DNA from: CAZVWW01 sp964631265
GTDB lineage: Bacteria; Thermotogota; Thermotogae; MWEM01
Assembly: GCA_964631265.1 (NCBI GenBank)
Contig: CAZVWW010000030.1
Span: forward strand, 1 to 21,459
Direction: 5' to 3'
Length of the DNA stretch: 21,459 nt
The notes under the pieces: generated by a model
Told to the model about the DNA's origin: nothing
The model's database searches: none
The model's input: only the letters and a program-made list of their open reading frames with translations
Position numbers and translations under genes: made by a program
Shown here: positions 7,530-15,005 of the stretch, one piece after another
Position numbering within the stretch: the first letter of the stretch is position 1
Layout: every line of letters begins with the position of its first letter

Positions 7530-8012
7530 ATGGAAGCGGAAGCCGGAATCTATCTAACGATGAACCTCGGCAAAGAACTTTACGGAATCCCGGTTTTAAA
7601 GGTGCAGCAGATCATTGGCAAGACCGAGATCACCGAAATTCCGAGAATGCCGGAATTTATAAAAGGGGTCATCAATCTCCGGGGAAAGATCATCCCGTTG
7701 ATGGATTTAAGACTGAAATTCGGACTTGAGGAAAAGGAGTACACCGACAGAACGATATTCGTGGTTTTAGAAGTTGCCTTTGAAGACGAGAAAAAGCAGA
7801 TGGCCATAGTTGTTGACGCTGTGTCCGAGGTTATCAACATCGAGGACGATGCCATCGAGCCTCCCCCGCGATACGGTGTGGAAGTGGATAACGACTTTAT
7901 TGTCGGGATGGCAAAGAAGAATGACAAGGTCATCATGCTCCTCGATATCGAACGCGTTCTCACCAAAAAAGAGATGTCGTTTATTACCCAGCAGAGCGAA
8001 AACAAAGGATAG
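7530..8012 (+). CDS. cheW: CheW-type chemotaxis coupling protein (copy 1)
   Basis: This 160-residue single CheW domain has two SH3-like barrels and links chemoreceptors to the CheA kinase. LGKELYGIPVLKVQQIIG near 13-30, GVINLRGKIIPLMDLRLKFG near 46-65 and VVDAVSEVINIEDDAIEPPP near 95-114 are standard CheW text. A strong GGGAGG lies upstream of the ATG. The next gene, a chemoreceptor, starts 10 bases after the stop, so CheW and its receptors are probably made together. No cheA, cheY, cheR or cheB gene is in the window; the array kinase must be encoded elsewhere. It is a clear paralogue of the second cheW at 20550-21026, with shared protein sequence but many synonymous differences. Confidence 0.95.
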   Translation: MEAEAGIYLTMNLGKELYGIPVLKVQQIIGKTEITEIPRMPEFIKGVINLRGKIIPLMDLRLKFGLEEKEYTDRTIFVVLEVAFEDEKKQMAIVVDAVSEVINIEDDAIEPPPRYGVEVDNDFIVGMAKKNDKVIMLLDIERVLTKKEMSFITQQSENKG

Positions 8013-8022
8013 GTGAAAAAAT

Positions 8023-10050
8023 ATGTTCAAGAATCTCAGCCTCAAGGTAAAACTAATCACAATCTTTATCCTGATCGGCCTGGTTCCATTCGGTGTCATT
8101 GCGATTGTTTCGCTCAATAATTCAAGCGCGGAGATTGAAGCACAGATAAAAGACAAACTCAAGGCCGTTGAAGAAATAAAGGCCAATCAGCTTGAATCAT
8201 TTTTTGACGAAAGAAAGGGTGACATCTCCGTCCTTTCCGATAACAGAGAGCTGATTCACGCCATGCAGGCCTACGAAAAAGGGTTTAACAACGGCGGGCT
8301 CAATTCACAGGATTGGAGCAGCGCAGATGCCGAATACAACGAATTCCTGTCCTATTATACCAACCAGTACGGCTATTACGACCTCTTTCTCATCGACAAT
8401 GCCGGGAATGTTGTGTACACCGTTGCAAAAGAAGCGGATCTGGGCAAAAATGTTTCAACGGGTCAACTGTCCGATTCCCCGTTGAACGAGGCCTACAGAG
8501 AAGCATCTTCCGGCATCAGCATCATCGATTTTGCCTGGTATTCTATCTCCGAGGAACCCGCTGCCTTCATTTCAAAAGAGATACGAGATGAGAACAACAC
8601 AAGGATCGGCGTTCTTGTTTATCAGCTGAGTCTTGACAGCATCAACGCCATCATGCAAGAGAGAAGCGGGATGGGCGAGACCGGCGAGACTTATCTTGTG
8701 GGTGAGGATAAACTCATGCGTTCCGACTCATTCCTTGATCCCGAAAACCACAGTGTTCTTGCTTCGTTTCAAAACCCGTCCCGTGGTTCTGTAGATACAG
8801 AGGCCGTCCAGAAAGCGCTCAGGGGTCAATCCGGAATAGAGATCATCACCGACTACAACGGAAATCCCGTTCTCTCCGCCTACCGGCCCATCAACCTCGA
8901 CGGTTTCACCTGGGTCATCCTTGCGGAGATGGACGAGGCCGAGGCATTTGAGAGTATTAATCAGCTCACAACACTGATCATCATCATGAGTATTGTCATT
9001 GCCGCCCTTGTCTTAATCATCGCCTTTTTATTCGCCAATTCAATTGAAAAACCCATCAACCGGATCGTGGAAAGCCTCTTCGACAGCTCGGATCAGGTTG
9101 CATCCGCCTCCGAAGAACTCTCTTCTGCAAGCCAGCAGCTGGCCGAGGGCAGCTCGGAACAGGCCTCCTCCCTTGAGGAGACTTCCGCAACGCTCAACGA
9201 ATCCAACTCCATGATACAACAATCGACGGATAACACGGAAAAGGCTACTGAGATCTCAGAAAACGCCAGCTCATCGTCCGAAAGAGGGAGAGAGCAGATG
9301 GATCGCATGATGAAGGCGATGAAACAGATCAACGATTCGAGTGGAGAGATCTCCAAGATCATCAAAGTGATTGATGACATCGCCTTCCAGACCAACATCC
9401 TTGCCTTAAACGCCGCTGTAGAAGCAGCAAGAGCCGGAGAGGCCGGTGCGGGGTTTGCCGTTGTGGCCGAAGAAGTGAGGAACCTTGCCCAGAGAAGCGC
9501 CAAGGCGGCGAGTGACACAACCGATATCATTGAGAAGAACATAGAACTCTCCAAGGAAGGGCTGGGGGAAGCTGAAAAGGTTCATGAATCCCTCGTTGAA
9601 ATCAACGAGCAGGCGGGTCAGCTCAACAAACTCGTCGAGGAGATCAACGCGGCAAGCAAAGAGCAGTCTCAGGGAATCAGCCAGATCAACGAGGCGATGA
9701 GTCAGATGGAACAGGTCACCCAGCAGAATGCGGCCAACGCTGAAGAGACGGCCAGCTCGTCAGAAGAGATGAGTGCCCAGGCGGAGACCCTGAATGAGAT
9801 CGTGAAAGAGCTCAACGAACTCATCAAATCAGCTGCAGAGGCCCGAAAAGCTGAAGGGTCACATTCGGGAACTTCCGGCAAAAAGAAACAACCGGGAAAG
9901 CAGCCTTCCTCCTCCGGAAGTCAGAGAAAACCCAAGCTGGGTTCCAACAAAGGCTCCAGGAACACGCAGATGCAAAAATCCGGCAAACAGACCCATGCCG
10001 TCAATCCTGAAGATGTAATACCACTCGATGAGGACAGTCAGGATTTTTAA
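8023..10050 (+). CDS. Methyl-accepting chemotaxis protein with dCache-like sensor
   Basis: This is a 675-residue transmembrane chemoreceptor. Membrane helix 1 is at about 11-31 and helix 2 at 315-338. Between them is a roughly 280-residue region with two alpha/beta modules: LFLIDNAGNVVYTVAKE at 121 and GETGETYLVGEDKLMRSD at 218 through FTWVILAEMDEAEAF near 295. This is the pattern of a double Cache domain. The signalling domain spans about 355-600, with the tip DDIAFQTNILALNAAVEAAR at 451-470. Glu386 and Glu575 align with two E. coli Tsr methylation sites at the same 189-residue spacing, which suggests the 36-heptad class. Only about 48 residues separate helix 2 from Glu386, so no full HAMP is present. 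A basic Ser/Gly/Lys linker leads to the C-terminal tail PEDVIPLDEDSQDF. The ligand is unknown. Confidence 0.95.
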   Translation: MFKNLSLKVKLITIFILIGLVPFGVIAIVSLNNSSAEIEAQIKDKLKAVEEIKANQLESFFDERKGDISVLSDNRELIHAMQAYEKGFNNGGLNSQDWSSADAEYNEFLSYYTNQYGYYDLFLIDNAGNVVYTVAKEADLGKNVSTGQLSDSPLNEAYREASSGISIIDFAWYSISEEPAAFISKEIRDENNTRIGVLVYQLSLDSINAIMQERSGMGETGETYLVGEDKLMRSDSFLDPENHSVLASFQNPSRGSVDTEAVQKALRGQSGIEIITDYNGNPVLSAYRPINLDGFTWVILAEMDEAEAFESINQLTTLIIIMSIVIAALVLIIAFLFANSIEKPINRIVESLFDSSDQVASASEELSSASQQLAEGSSEQASSLEETSATLNESNSMIQQSTDNTEKATEISENASSSSERGREQMDRMMKAMKQINDSSGEISKIIKVIDDIAFQTNILALNAAVEAARAGEAGAGFAVVAEEVRNLAQRSAKAASDTTDIIEKNIELSKEGLGEAEKVHESLVEINEQAGQLNKLVEEINAASKEQSQGISQINEAMSQMEQVTQQNAANAEETASSSEEMSAQAETLNEIVKELNELIKSAAEARKAEGSHSGTSGKKKQPGKQPSSSGSQRKPKLGSNKGSRNTQMQKSGKQTHAVNPEDVIPLDEDSQDF

Positions 10051-10074
10051 AATAATACTATTTGAGGTGATGTG

Positions 10075-11901
10075 ATGTTTCAAAATATGACCATTGGAAA
10101 GAAGATCATAATCGGTTTCCTTGTGGTACTCGGTATACTGGCCTTTATTGCCATATTTGCCGTCCTCAACATCGGACAGATTGTTGACAATGCCTCGGAA
10201 GTCATCGACGGCAACAAACTTTCGAACACCATCGTGAATCAAAAGGTCGCCCATCTGGAATGGGCCGCTGAACTAAACAACTTTATCACCGATCCGGAGA
10301 TCAACACCCTGACCATCAACACGGACCCGCACAAATGCGGTTTCGGTTCGTGGTATTACAGTGATGAAAGAACAAAGGCCGAGCAGCTGATCCCTCAGAT
10401 CGCCCCGATTTTATCCTCCATTGAAGAACCCCATAAGAAGCTGCATGAGAGCGCCATCAAGGTGGAAGAAAAATATGTGAATATCGATCCCTCTCTGAGC
10501 GGCTTCTTTGCCGAGAAGGAGAAGGACCATTACGCCTGGATGAATACATTGCTGACAGAGTTGATCGAAGAGCAAGAAGAGCTCAGTGTGCAGATGAACG
10601 ACCGGCTATGTGCCTTCGGTGAGTTTTTATACAGTAAGCGGGCCGCTGAAATCGCCCGGGACAATCCGGAAATCGGCAAGTACCTGGAAGAGATTAAAGC
10701 CCCTCACAAAGCTCTCCATGATTCGGCAAAGGAGATACAGAACATCCTCCATTCTGACGATGAGGAGAAATTTCAGAGGGCCTTTATGTATTACAAAGAC
10801 CACACCGTCCCTGCGATGAACACCGTCGGGGATTATCTGAAACAGATCATCGAGACGGTGGATGAACAGGTCAAAAGTTACAACGAAGCCGTTGCCGTCT
10901 ACAACAACGAAACCCAGGAGCATCTGGATACGGTCAAGGGCTATCTTGACGAAATCGTAACCACAACAAAACAAAACATCATGACCGATGAGAAGATGCT
11001 TGACCTGGCCCGGCAGACCGAAACCATCCTCATCATTATCTCAATCGCCGCCATCGTTCTCGGTTTGGCCCTGGCCCTTTTGATCGCCGCCAATATCATC
11101 AAAACACTGAAAAGACTCGTGGAAAACCTCGCGGATTCATCCGGCCAGGTCACTCAGGCATCCGACCAGCTTTCATCGGCGAGTCAGCAGCTGGCTGAGG
11201 GCAGCTCGGAGCAGGCATCATCGCTTGAGGAAACATCAGCTACGCTGAATGAGTCAAATTCCATGATTCAGCAGACAACGGATAACACTGAAAAGGCCAG
11301 CGAGATCTCCGAAAGAGCATCGAAATCATCGGAAAAAGGGACCAATGAGATGCAGAATATGATGGACTCCATGCAGAAACTGAATGATTCAAGCGAGGAG
11401 ATCTCCAAGATCATCAAGGTCATCGATGATATCGCCTTCCAGACCAACATCCTCGCCTTGAATGCGGCCGTTGAAGCCGCAAGAGCGGGAGAGGCCGGCT
11501 CCGGATTTGCCGTTGTGGCCGAGGAAGTCCGGAATCTTGCCCAGCGCAGTGCCAAGGCAGCCAATGACACAACCGGTATCATCGAAAAGAACATCGAACT
11601 CTCAAAAGAGGGGGTCGCCGTAGCCGAACGTGTCAGAAACGTCTTGAACGACATCAACTCCGAGTCCGGCCAGCTGAACAACCTCATCGACGGGATCAAC
11701 GCTGCGAGCAAGGAGCAATCCCAGGGAATCTCTCAGATCAACGAGGCAATGAGCCAGATGGAGCAGGTCACCCAGCAAAACGCCGCCAACGCCGAGGAAA
11801 CAGCCTCATCCTCCGAGGAGCTGAGTGCGCAGGCGGAGAATCTCAACGATATCGTCGAACAGCTGAACGTCATGATCACCGGACAGAAACGCTCTCAATA
11901 G
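10075..11901 (+). CDS. Methyl-accepting chemotaxis protein with two tandem CZB-like zinc-binding modules
   Basis: This is a 608-residue chemoreceptor. I chose ATG 10075, seven bases after GAGG; an adjacent GTG at 10072 is the alternative. Membrane helices lie at about 10-32 and 317-340. The region between them carries the CZB (chemoreceptor zinc-binding) pattern twice: HLEW with His60, CGFGSW with Cys88 and HKKLH with His120/His124; then HYAW with His152, CAFGEF with Cys179 and HKALH with His211/His215. The His-to-Cys spacings are 28 and 27 and the Cys-to-His spacings are 32 and 32, so the two are a duplication. In the CZB family these residues bind zinc, and the Cys can sense oxidants. The signalling domain (about 355-597) keeps the 189-residue methylation-site spacing and has no full HAMP. 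The protein lacks the PEDVIPL tail of the other two receptors. It is the last gene of the cheW operon. Confidence 0.93.
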   Translation: MFQNMTIGKKIIIGFLVVLGILAFIAIFAVLNIGQIVDNASEVIDGNKLSNTIVNQKVAHLEWAAELNNFITDPEINTLTINTDPHKCGFGSWYYSDERTKAEQLIPQIAPILSSIEEPHKKLHESAIKVEEKYVNIDPSLSGFFAEKEKDHYAWMNTLLTELIEEQEELSVQMNDRLCAFGEFLYSKRAAEIARDNPEIGKYLEEIKAPHKALHDSAKEIQNILHSDDEEKFQRAFMYYKDHTVPAMNTVGDYLKQIIETVDEQVKSYNEAVAVYNNETQEHLDTVKGYLDEIVTTTKQNIMTDEKMLDLARQTETILIIISIAAIVLGLALALLIAANIIKTLKRLVENLADSSGQVTQASDQLSSASQQLAEGSSEQASSLEETSATLNESNSMIQQTTDNTEKASEISERASKSSEKGTNEMQNMMDSMQKLNDSSEEISKIIKVIDDIAFQTNILALNAAVEAARAGEAGSGFAVVAEEVRNLAQRSAKAANDTTGIIEKNIELSKEGVAVAERVRNVLNDINSESGQLNNLIDGINAASKEQSQGISQINEAMSQMEQVTQQNAANAEETASSSEELSAQAENLNDIVEQLNVMITGQKRSQ

Positions 11902-11914
11902 AAAAGCTTCCAAT

Positions 11915-11947
11915 AAAAAAGCGCTCCCTTCAACGGAGCGCTTTTTT
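11915..11947. terminator. Bidirectional rho-independent terminator
   Basis: The hairpin GCGCTCC 11921-11927 / GGAGCGC 11935-11941 has a seven-base loop. It is flanked by AAAAAA on the left and TTTTTT on the right, so it works on either strand. It lies between the chemoreceptor stop (11901) and the convergent lipoprotein stop (11965). Confidence 0.92.
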
Positions 11948-11964
11948 CGAGATTTACGTAACCC

Positions 11965-12405
11965 TTATTGCCTCTCTCCTATACAGTAAAAGGTCTTTTT
12001 TTCAACCCCGTCATAATAGGTTATCTCACCGCTGATAGAATCTTTATCCACGACAAAATCGGTCAGATGCAAAGATTCTATAACGGAACCGCCGAACGTA
12101 CTTGTTGCGGAAAAGTCAAAACGATTGTTATTAAGATTATAATGCAACTCATTGAATCCCTTGGTATTAACATCAATCCCTCTGTCAGGGGCATCGAAGA
12201 TAACAACTTCATTTGTCCCTAAAGTATCACGGAAATGGTTAAGCGTCAATGTTCCCTCACCGGTTGCCCTCTCACTGAGGGTAATGTCATAATGCCCGTC
12301 AATTGCATAAAGCGGCGTTGGCTCAGGACCCGGGAATGGATCCGTACAACTGATAAAAAACAACAATACGCCAACGATAAAAACAAACAAAAAACCTTTC
12401 TTCAT
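11965..12405 (-). CDS. Small lipoprotein, unknown function
   Basis: This is a 146-residue protein. The N-terminus has two lysines, a hydrophobic stretch (about 4-18) and FFISC. Cys20 is the likely lipid-modified residue; Phe at -3 makes this a looser lipobox than the Leu-rich standard. A short Pro-rich spacer (PFPGPEPTP) follows, then a Ser/Thr- and Asn-rich beta-type domain. Its repeated pattern of short strands (ITLSERATGEGTLTLNHF, FDFSATSTFGGSVIESLHL) suggests a small beta-barrel or sandwich. GGAGGTG lies eight bases before the ATG. I recognise no family. It probably sits on the outer face of a membrane. It ends against the shared terminator at 11915-11947. Confidence 0.8.
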   Translation of the reverse strand: MKKGFLFVFIVGVLLFFISCTDPFPGPEPTPLYAIDGHYDITLSERATGEGTLTLNHFRDTLGTNEVVIFDAPDRGIDVNTKGFNELHYNLNNNRFDFSATSTFGGSVIESLHLTDFVVDKDSISGEITYYDGVEKKTFYCIGERQ

Positions 12406-12433
12406 AAAAAAAGCACCTCCAAAAATATATCAT

Positions 12434-12464
12434 AATCGGTTTATATTGTAATAATAAACCGATT
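12434..12464. repeat. Perfect 10-bp inverted repeat upstream of the lipoprotein gene
   Basis: AATCGGTTTA 12434-12443 and TAAACCGATT 12455-12464 pair perfectly around an 11-base AT-rich spacer. On the minus strand the dyad lies just past the DUF3307 stop and about 30-60 bases before the lipoprotein start. It could be a weak terminator of the upstream pair (no immediate T-run) or an operator for the lipoprotein gene. Confidence 0.65.
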
Positions 12465-12477
12465 TTAGTTAACATTC

Positions 12478-13212
12478 TCAGTGGTAAATCCCGTTAAGAA
12501 TGATCCCCCCTGTAATGGCAAACAAAACACTTGCCAGCGTTCCAATGAGATAGTATTCGGCAAAGTCCCTGTTTTCAAACTCCTTGAATCGCGCGATTGA
12601 TTTGGCGGTCAGCACCAGTGCAATCGACGTGGGACTCGCGGTCAGCCATAAGGTCAGGACGGTTGCCCTCTCCAGTATGCCGATGAGCCTGCCTTTGTTT
12701 GAATTCTCCATCTCCTGCTTCTCCGTTGAGGGCAATGAGTCCAACAGGACCCGGACAAAGAAAGCGCCCCCGAAAACGACGAAGGTATAGACCACCGCTG
12801 TTGCCAGATAAAGCTCGAGCGATCCGAGTTCCCGGAAGAGATTAGCAAAAAACGGCCGCGTTGTTAATGCAAACATCTCGTTGAGGACGATGAGAGAGAT
12901 GATATGCAGCACCTGGTCAAAGAGGAATGTAATCGGCCGAAACCCCTCTTTATCCTTTCTCAGAATCAGATCGACGAAATACTTCAAATAATCGAGGAAG
13001 AGATGGATCAAAAAGACCAGGCCCGCAAGATAGAGCGGATCCAACCCCTCAAAGGGGATCAGGAAGAGATAGCTCAACACGAACACAACAAAGGCGTGAT
13101 GGAGATGTGACCGGAACTGACCGCCGTTTTTCCTTTGAACCGTTGTATCCTTCTGAAAGACAAAGTCCGCGATGGCATGGGCTAGAAGCAGTAGATATAA
13201 AGAGATTTGCAT
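12478..13212 (-). CDS. DUF3307 family membrane protein
   Basis: This is a 244-residue multi-pass membrane protein. LLLAHAIADFVFQKDTTVQRK at the N-terminus, the His pair at 38-39 (HLHHAF), LIHLFLDYLKY at 68-78 and FLFDQVLHI near 97-105 are the conserved His/Asp positions of DUF3307. The C-terminal ERATVLTLWLTASPTS followed by LTAKSIARFKEFENRDFAEYYLIGTL is also typical. The family's function is unknown. The gene starts six bases after the SatD-family stop, with GGGAG inside the end of that gene, so the two are co-transcribed. SatD-DUF3307 pairs recur in other bacteria (from memory), suggesting they act together. The polar His/Asp residues in the membrane region hint at transport or enzymatic chemistry (inference only). 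Confidence 0.87.
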   Translation of the reverse strand: MQISLYLLLLAHAIADFVFQKDTTVQRKNGGQFRSHLHHAFVVFVLSYLFLIPFEGLDPLYLAGLVFLIHLFLDYLKYFVDLILRKDKEGFRPITFLFDQVLHIISLIVLNEMFALTTRPFFANLFRELGSLELYLATAVVYTFVVFGGAFFVRVLLDSLPSTEKQEMENSNKGRLIGILERATVLTLWLTASPTSIALVLTAKSIARFKEFENRDFAEYYLIGTLASVLFAITGGIILNGIYH

Positions 13213-13218
13213 TAATGA

Positions 13219-13842
13219 TCAGTCTCCCGTTTCCGCATTCCAAATGATTTTATCAACGTTTTCTTCTATCCGGCTTACAGTCTCCCAATTCGCCCGTTTG
13301 CAGGCCTTTTGAACATTGGGAGCTGAAACGTTCAACGTCTTTCCAACCTTCTCATACGTTCCGAGCTTCTCGTAGAAAATAACGTACTTAAACTGGAGAT
13401 CTGTCCAGTCGTTCATCATGATATCGAGGAGTGCCAGAATTGAATTTACCGAAAGATCCTTAAACATCTCACCGGAATGAAAGACCGTTTTCGGTATCTC
13501 CTCATCCTTAAGTTTGTCCAGGGCCTCTCTGGACCCAAAGAAGGCTTCACCTGTCAAATCCCAGCTTGTCCTCGCCTCCCCGCTTATCTCCTCTATCGGG
13601 CCAAACCCAATCCCCACCCTTATCTCAAGCGGTTTGAGAGAGTATCGGAGTCTTCTGACAGTCGCCAGAACATCTCCCGCTTCCGGGAGAATTCCCTGTA
13701 TCTCGTCTCCTCTTGACAGGGCAAACGGAAACTCAAGACCGGGAATATCCATGTCTTTAAGCCTTTCCCGAATCATCTTTGAAAACGCCGTCTGTTTTTG
13801 AGAATCAATAACATCTGCGGTAATCACAATCTTATTCATCAT
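13219..13842 (-). CDS. SatD-family protein with C-terminal helix-turn-helix
   Basis: This is a 207-residue cytoplasmic protein. The N-terminal TADVIDS at 8-14, LSRGDEIQGIL at 42-52 and RVGIGFGPIEE at 75-85 form an alpha/beta module that resembles a nucleotide-cyclase-like fold in pattern and matches the SatD family as I know it. The C-terminus (about 160-190, GTYEKVGKTLNVSAPNVQKA) reads as a helix-turn-helix, so the protein may bind DNA. No activity is established for the family; the name comes from a streptococcal acid-tolerance locus. No Shine-Dalgarno precedes the double ATG at 13837-13842. A TATAAT ends only seven bases before the first ATG, pointing to a leaderless message. It is coupled to the DUF3307 gene. 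Confidence 0.8.
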   Translation of the reverse strand: MMNKIVITADVIDSQKQTAFSKMIRERLKDMDIPGLEFPFALSRGDEIQGILPEAGDVLATVRRLRYSLKPLEIRVGIGFGPIEEISGEARTSWDLTGEAFFGSREALDKLKDEEIPKTVFHSGEMFKDLSVNSILALLDIMMNDWTDLQFKYVIFYEKLGTYEKVGKTLNVSAPNVQKACKRANWETVSRIEENVDKIIWNAETGD

Positions 13843-13848
13843 AATACC

Positions 13849-13876
13849 ATTATACCGGCATTGGCTCGACAGACAA
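13849..13876 (-). promoter_or_regulatory. Promoter placing the transcript start at the SatD-family ATG
   Basis: On the minus strand TTGTCT (13876-13871), a 16-base spacer and TATAAT (13854-13849) form a promoter. The expected +1, about seven bases after the -10, falls on the A of the first ATG (13842). Together with the lack of a ribosome site this suggests leaderless initiation. Confidence 0.55.
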
Positions 13877-13986
13877 AACAGAATGAAAATCCGTTCCCGC
13901 CCCTCGTTTTTCTGGCTGCCGGTCCCAACGCTTCCTGAAGCGAGCCAGCAAAAGCCGCTATCCCGTCATGAGTCCCCCGGCTCATG
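13862..13986. repeat. GC-rich intergenic segment with nested dyads
   Basis: Several inverted repeats are packed here: CTGGCT 13912-13917 / AGCCAG 13943-13948 enclosing CGCTTC 13929-13934 / GAAGCG 13937-13942; TGGCTCG 13862-13868 / CGAGCCA 13941-13947; and a hairpin CATGAGTC 13967-13974 / GGCTCATG 13979-13986 reaching the stop of the membrane-protein gene. It is richer in G+C than the other gaps. It may be a dispersed repeat remnant or a folded 3' end; I recognise no RNA family. Confidence 0.45.
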
Positions 13987-14929
13987 TCCTTCTCCTTTTT
14001 AACAGAAACCGTCTGTAAAACGCAAAAAAACCCCGGTAGGCAATAACACTTCCAAAGGCAATCGTTCCGAGCTTGCCCCCGGCCCCTCCAAAATGAGTGT
14101 AACTGTAGACAAACATCAGCCCGACCATTACCGATATGATCAGCATATCGTAATCCGTTTTAACCACCTTCTTACTCGACATCCCCGCAAATGAAGCGCT
14201 CATAGCCACTGCAGAGAGCATCCCGCCCGTTTCCGGATGAATCGCCGGCAGGACAAGCCCGGCCAGTAGACTGACAAGACTTGATGACGTCACGACATCG
14301 TGCTTCAACCTTGTTGAAAAAAGATACGTTAGATAGGCAGCCACAGCACTGTATATCGTAATCTCCAGCATAAGAGCAAGATCCGGGGATTGAGGCGTGA
14401 GAAGCTCCACACTTGAAAAAAGATTGACGATAATCCAGGAGATAAACGCACAGGCACCGAGCTTTCCCCCGTACCCATTGTAGATACCTTTGGAGAACAT
14501 GAAGATCGTCCCGGCGATAATTCCGGCAATGAGGACATGAAGAAAATCGTGCAGGACGAGCGGCGAGACCATGCCAACAAAAGAACCGCAATAAATGGGA
14601 ACGGCATATCCGGGCACCATCACGGCTCCCACGATTCCCACAAGCGCCGAGGCGACAATTGCCCCAAGCTCAAGATGCACATTCAGGATATACGACAGGA
14701 CAGCTCCGGCCACAACGGTTAACAAAACAAGCGCATCGGGTCTTACTCTGTCTTTGCAGTGTCTTTTGTATTCCGGCAGAACAAGTGTGACAACCTTTGT
14801 CAACAGGGCAACAAACACAACAAGGATTGGAAAGAATATCAATATCGGCCCCTCAAAGACCGCTGAGAAAAGAGACAGAGCAAAAAGAGCTCCTGTCGTC
14901 AGGCTCAGCAGAACAAAAGTAAAAAACAT
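13982..14929 (-). CDS. Multi-pass membrane protein with internal duplication, function unknown
   Basis: The protein is about 315 residues and almost entirely hydrophobic, with roughly nine or ten membrane segments and a basic tail (KRRRT). The open frame reaches back to 15034. I place the start at ATG 14929 because a run of eight G's lies just upstream and the first membrane segment begins there. The two halves are homologous. SFVGM at 116-120 and GGKLGACAF at 154-162 recur as SFAGM at 246-250 and GGKLGTIAF at 284-292, both 38 residues apart; VMVP at 103 matches LVLP at 225. Such two-fold repeats are typical of transporters and channels. It may belong to DUF1576, but I am not sure. It is divergent from the DUF362 gene. 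Confidence 0.75.
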   Translation of the reverse strand: MFFTFVLLSLTTGALFALSLFSAVFEGPILIFFPILVVFVALLTKVVTLVLPEYKRHCKDRVRPDALVLLTVVAGAVLSYILNVHLELGAIVASALVGIVGAVMVPGYAVPIYCGSFVGMVSPLVLHDFLHVLIAGIIAGTIFMFSKGIYNGYGGKLGACAFISWIIVNLFSSVELLTPQSPDLALMLEITIYSAVAAYLTYLFSTRLKHDVVTSSSLVSLLAGLVLPAIHPETGGMLSAVAMSASFAGMSSKKVVKTDYDMLIISVMVGLMFVYSYTHFGGAGGKLGTIAFGSVIAYRGFFAFYRRFLLKRRRT

Positions 14930-15005
14930 CACAACCCCCCCCGGTGAAAACATGGTGTATAATTCATAATATACCATAAAGTCGAACAAAAGGGGTTTGA
15001 TCATC

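Noticed and set aside
9093..9554. Open frames on the strand opposite the receptor signalling domains.
   Set aside because: The same Ser/Ala-rich mirror frame recurs opposite all three receptors, so it is a shadow of the conserved coiled coil.
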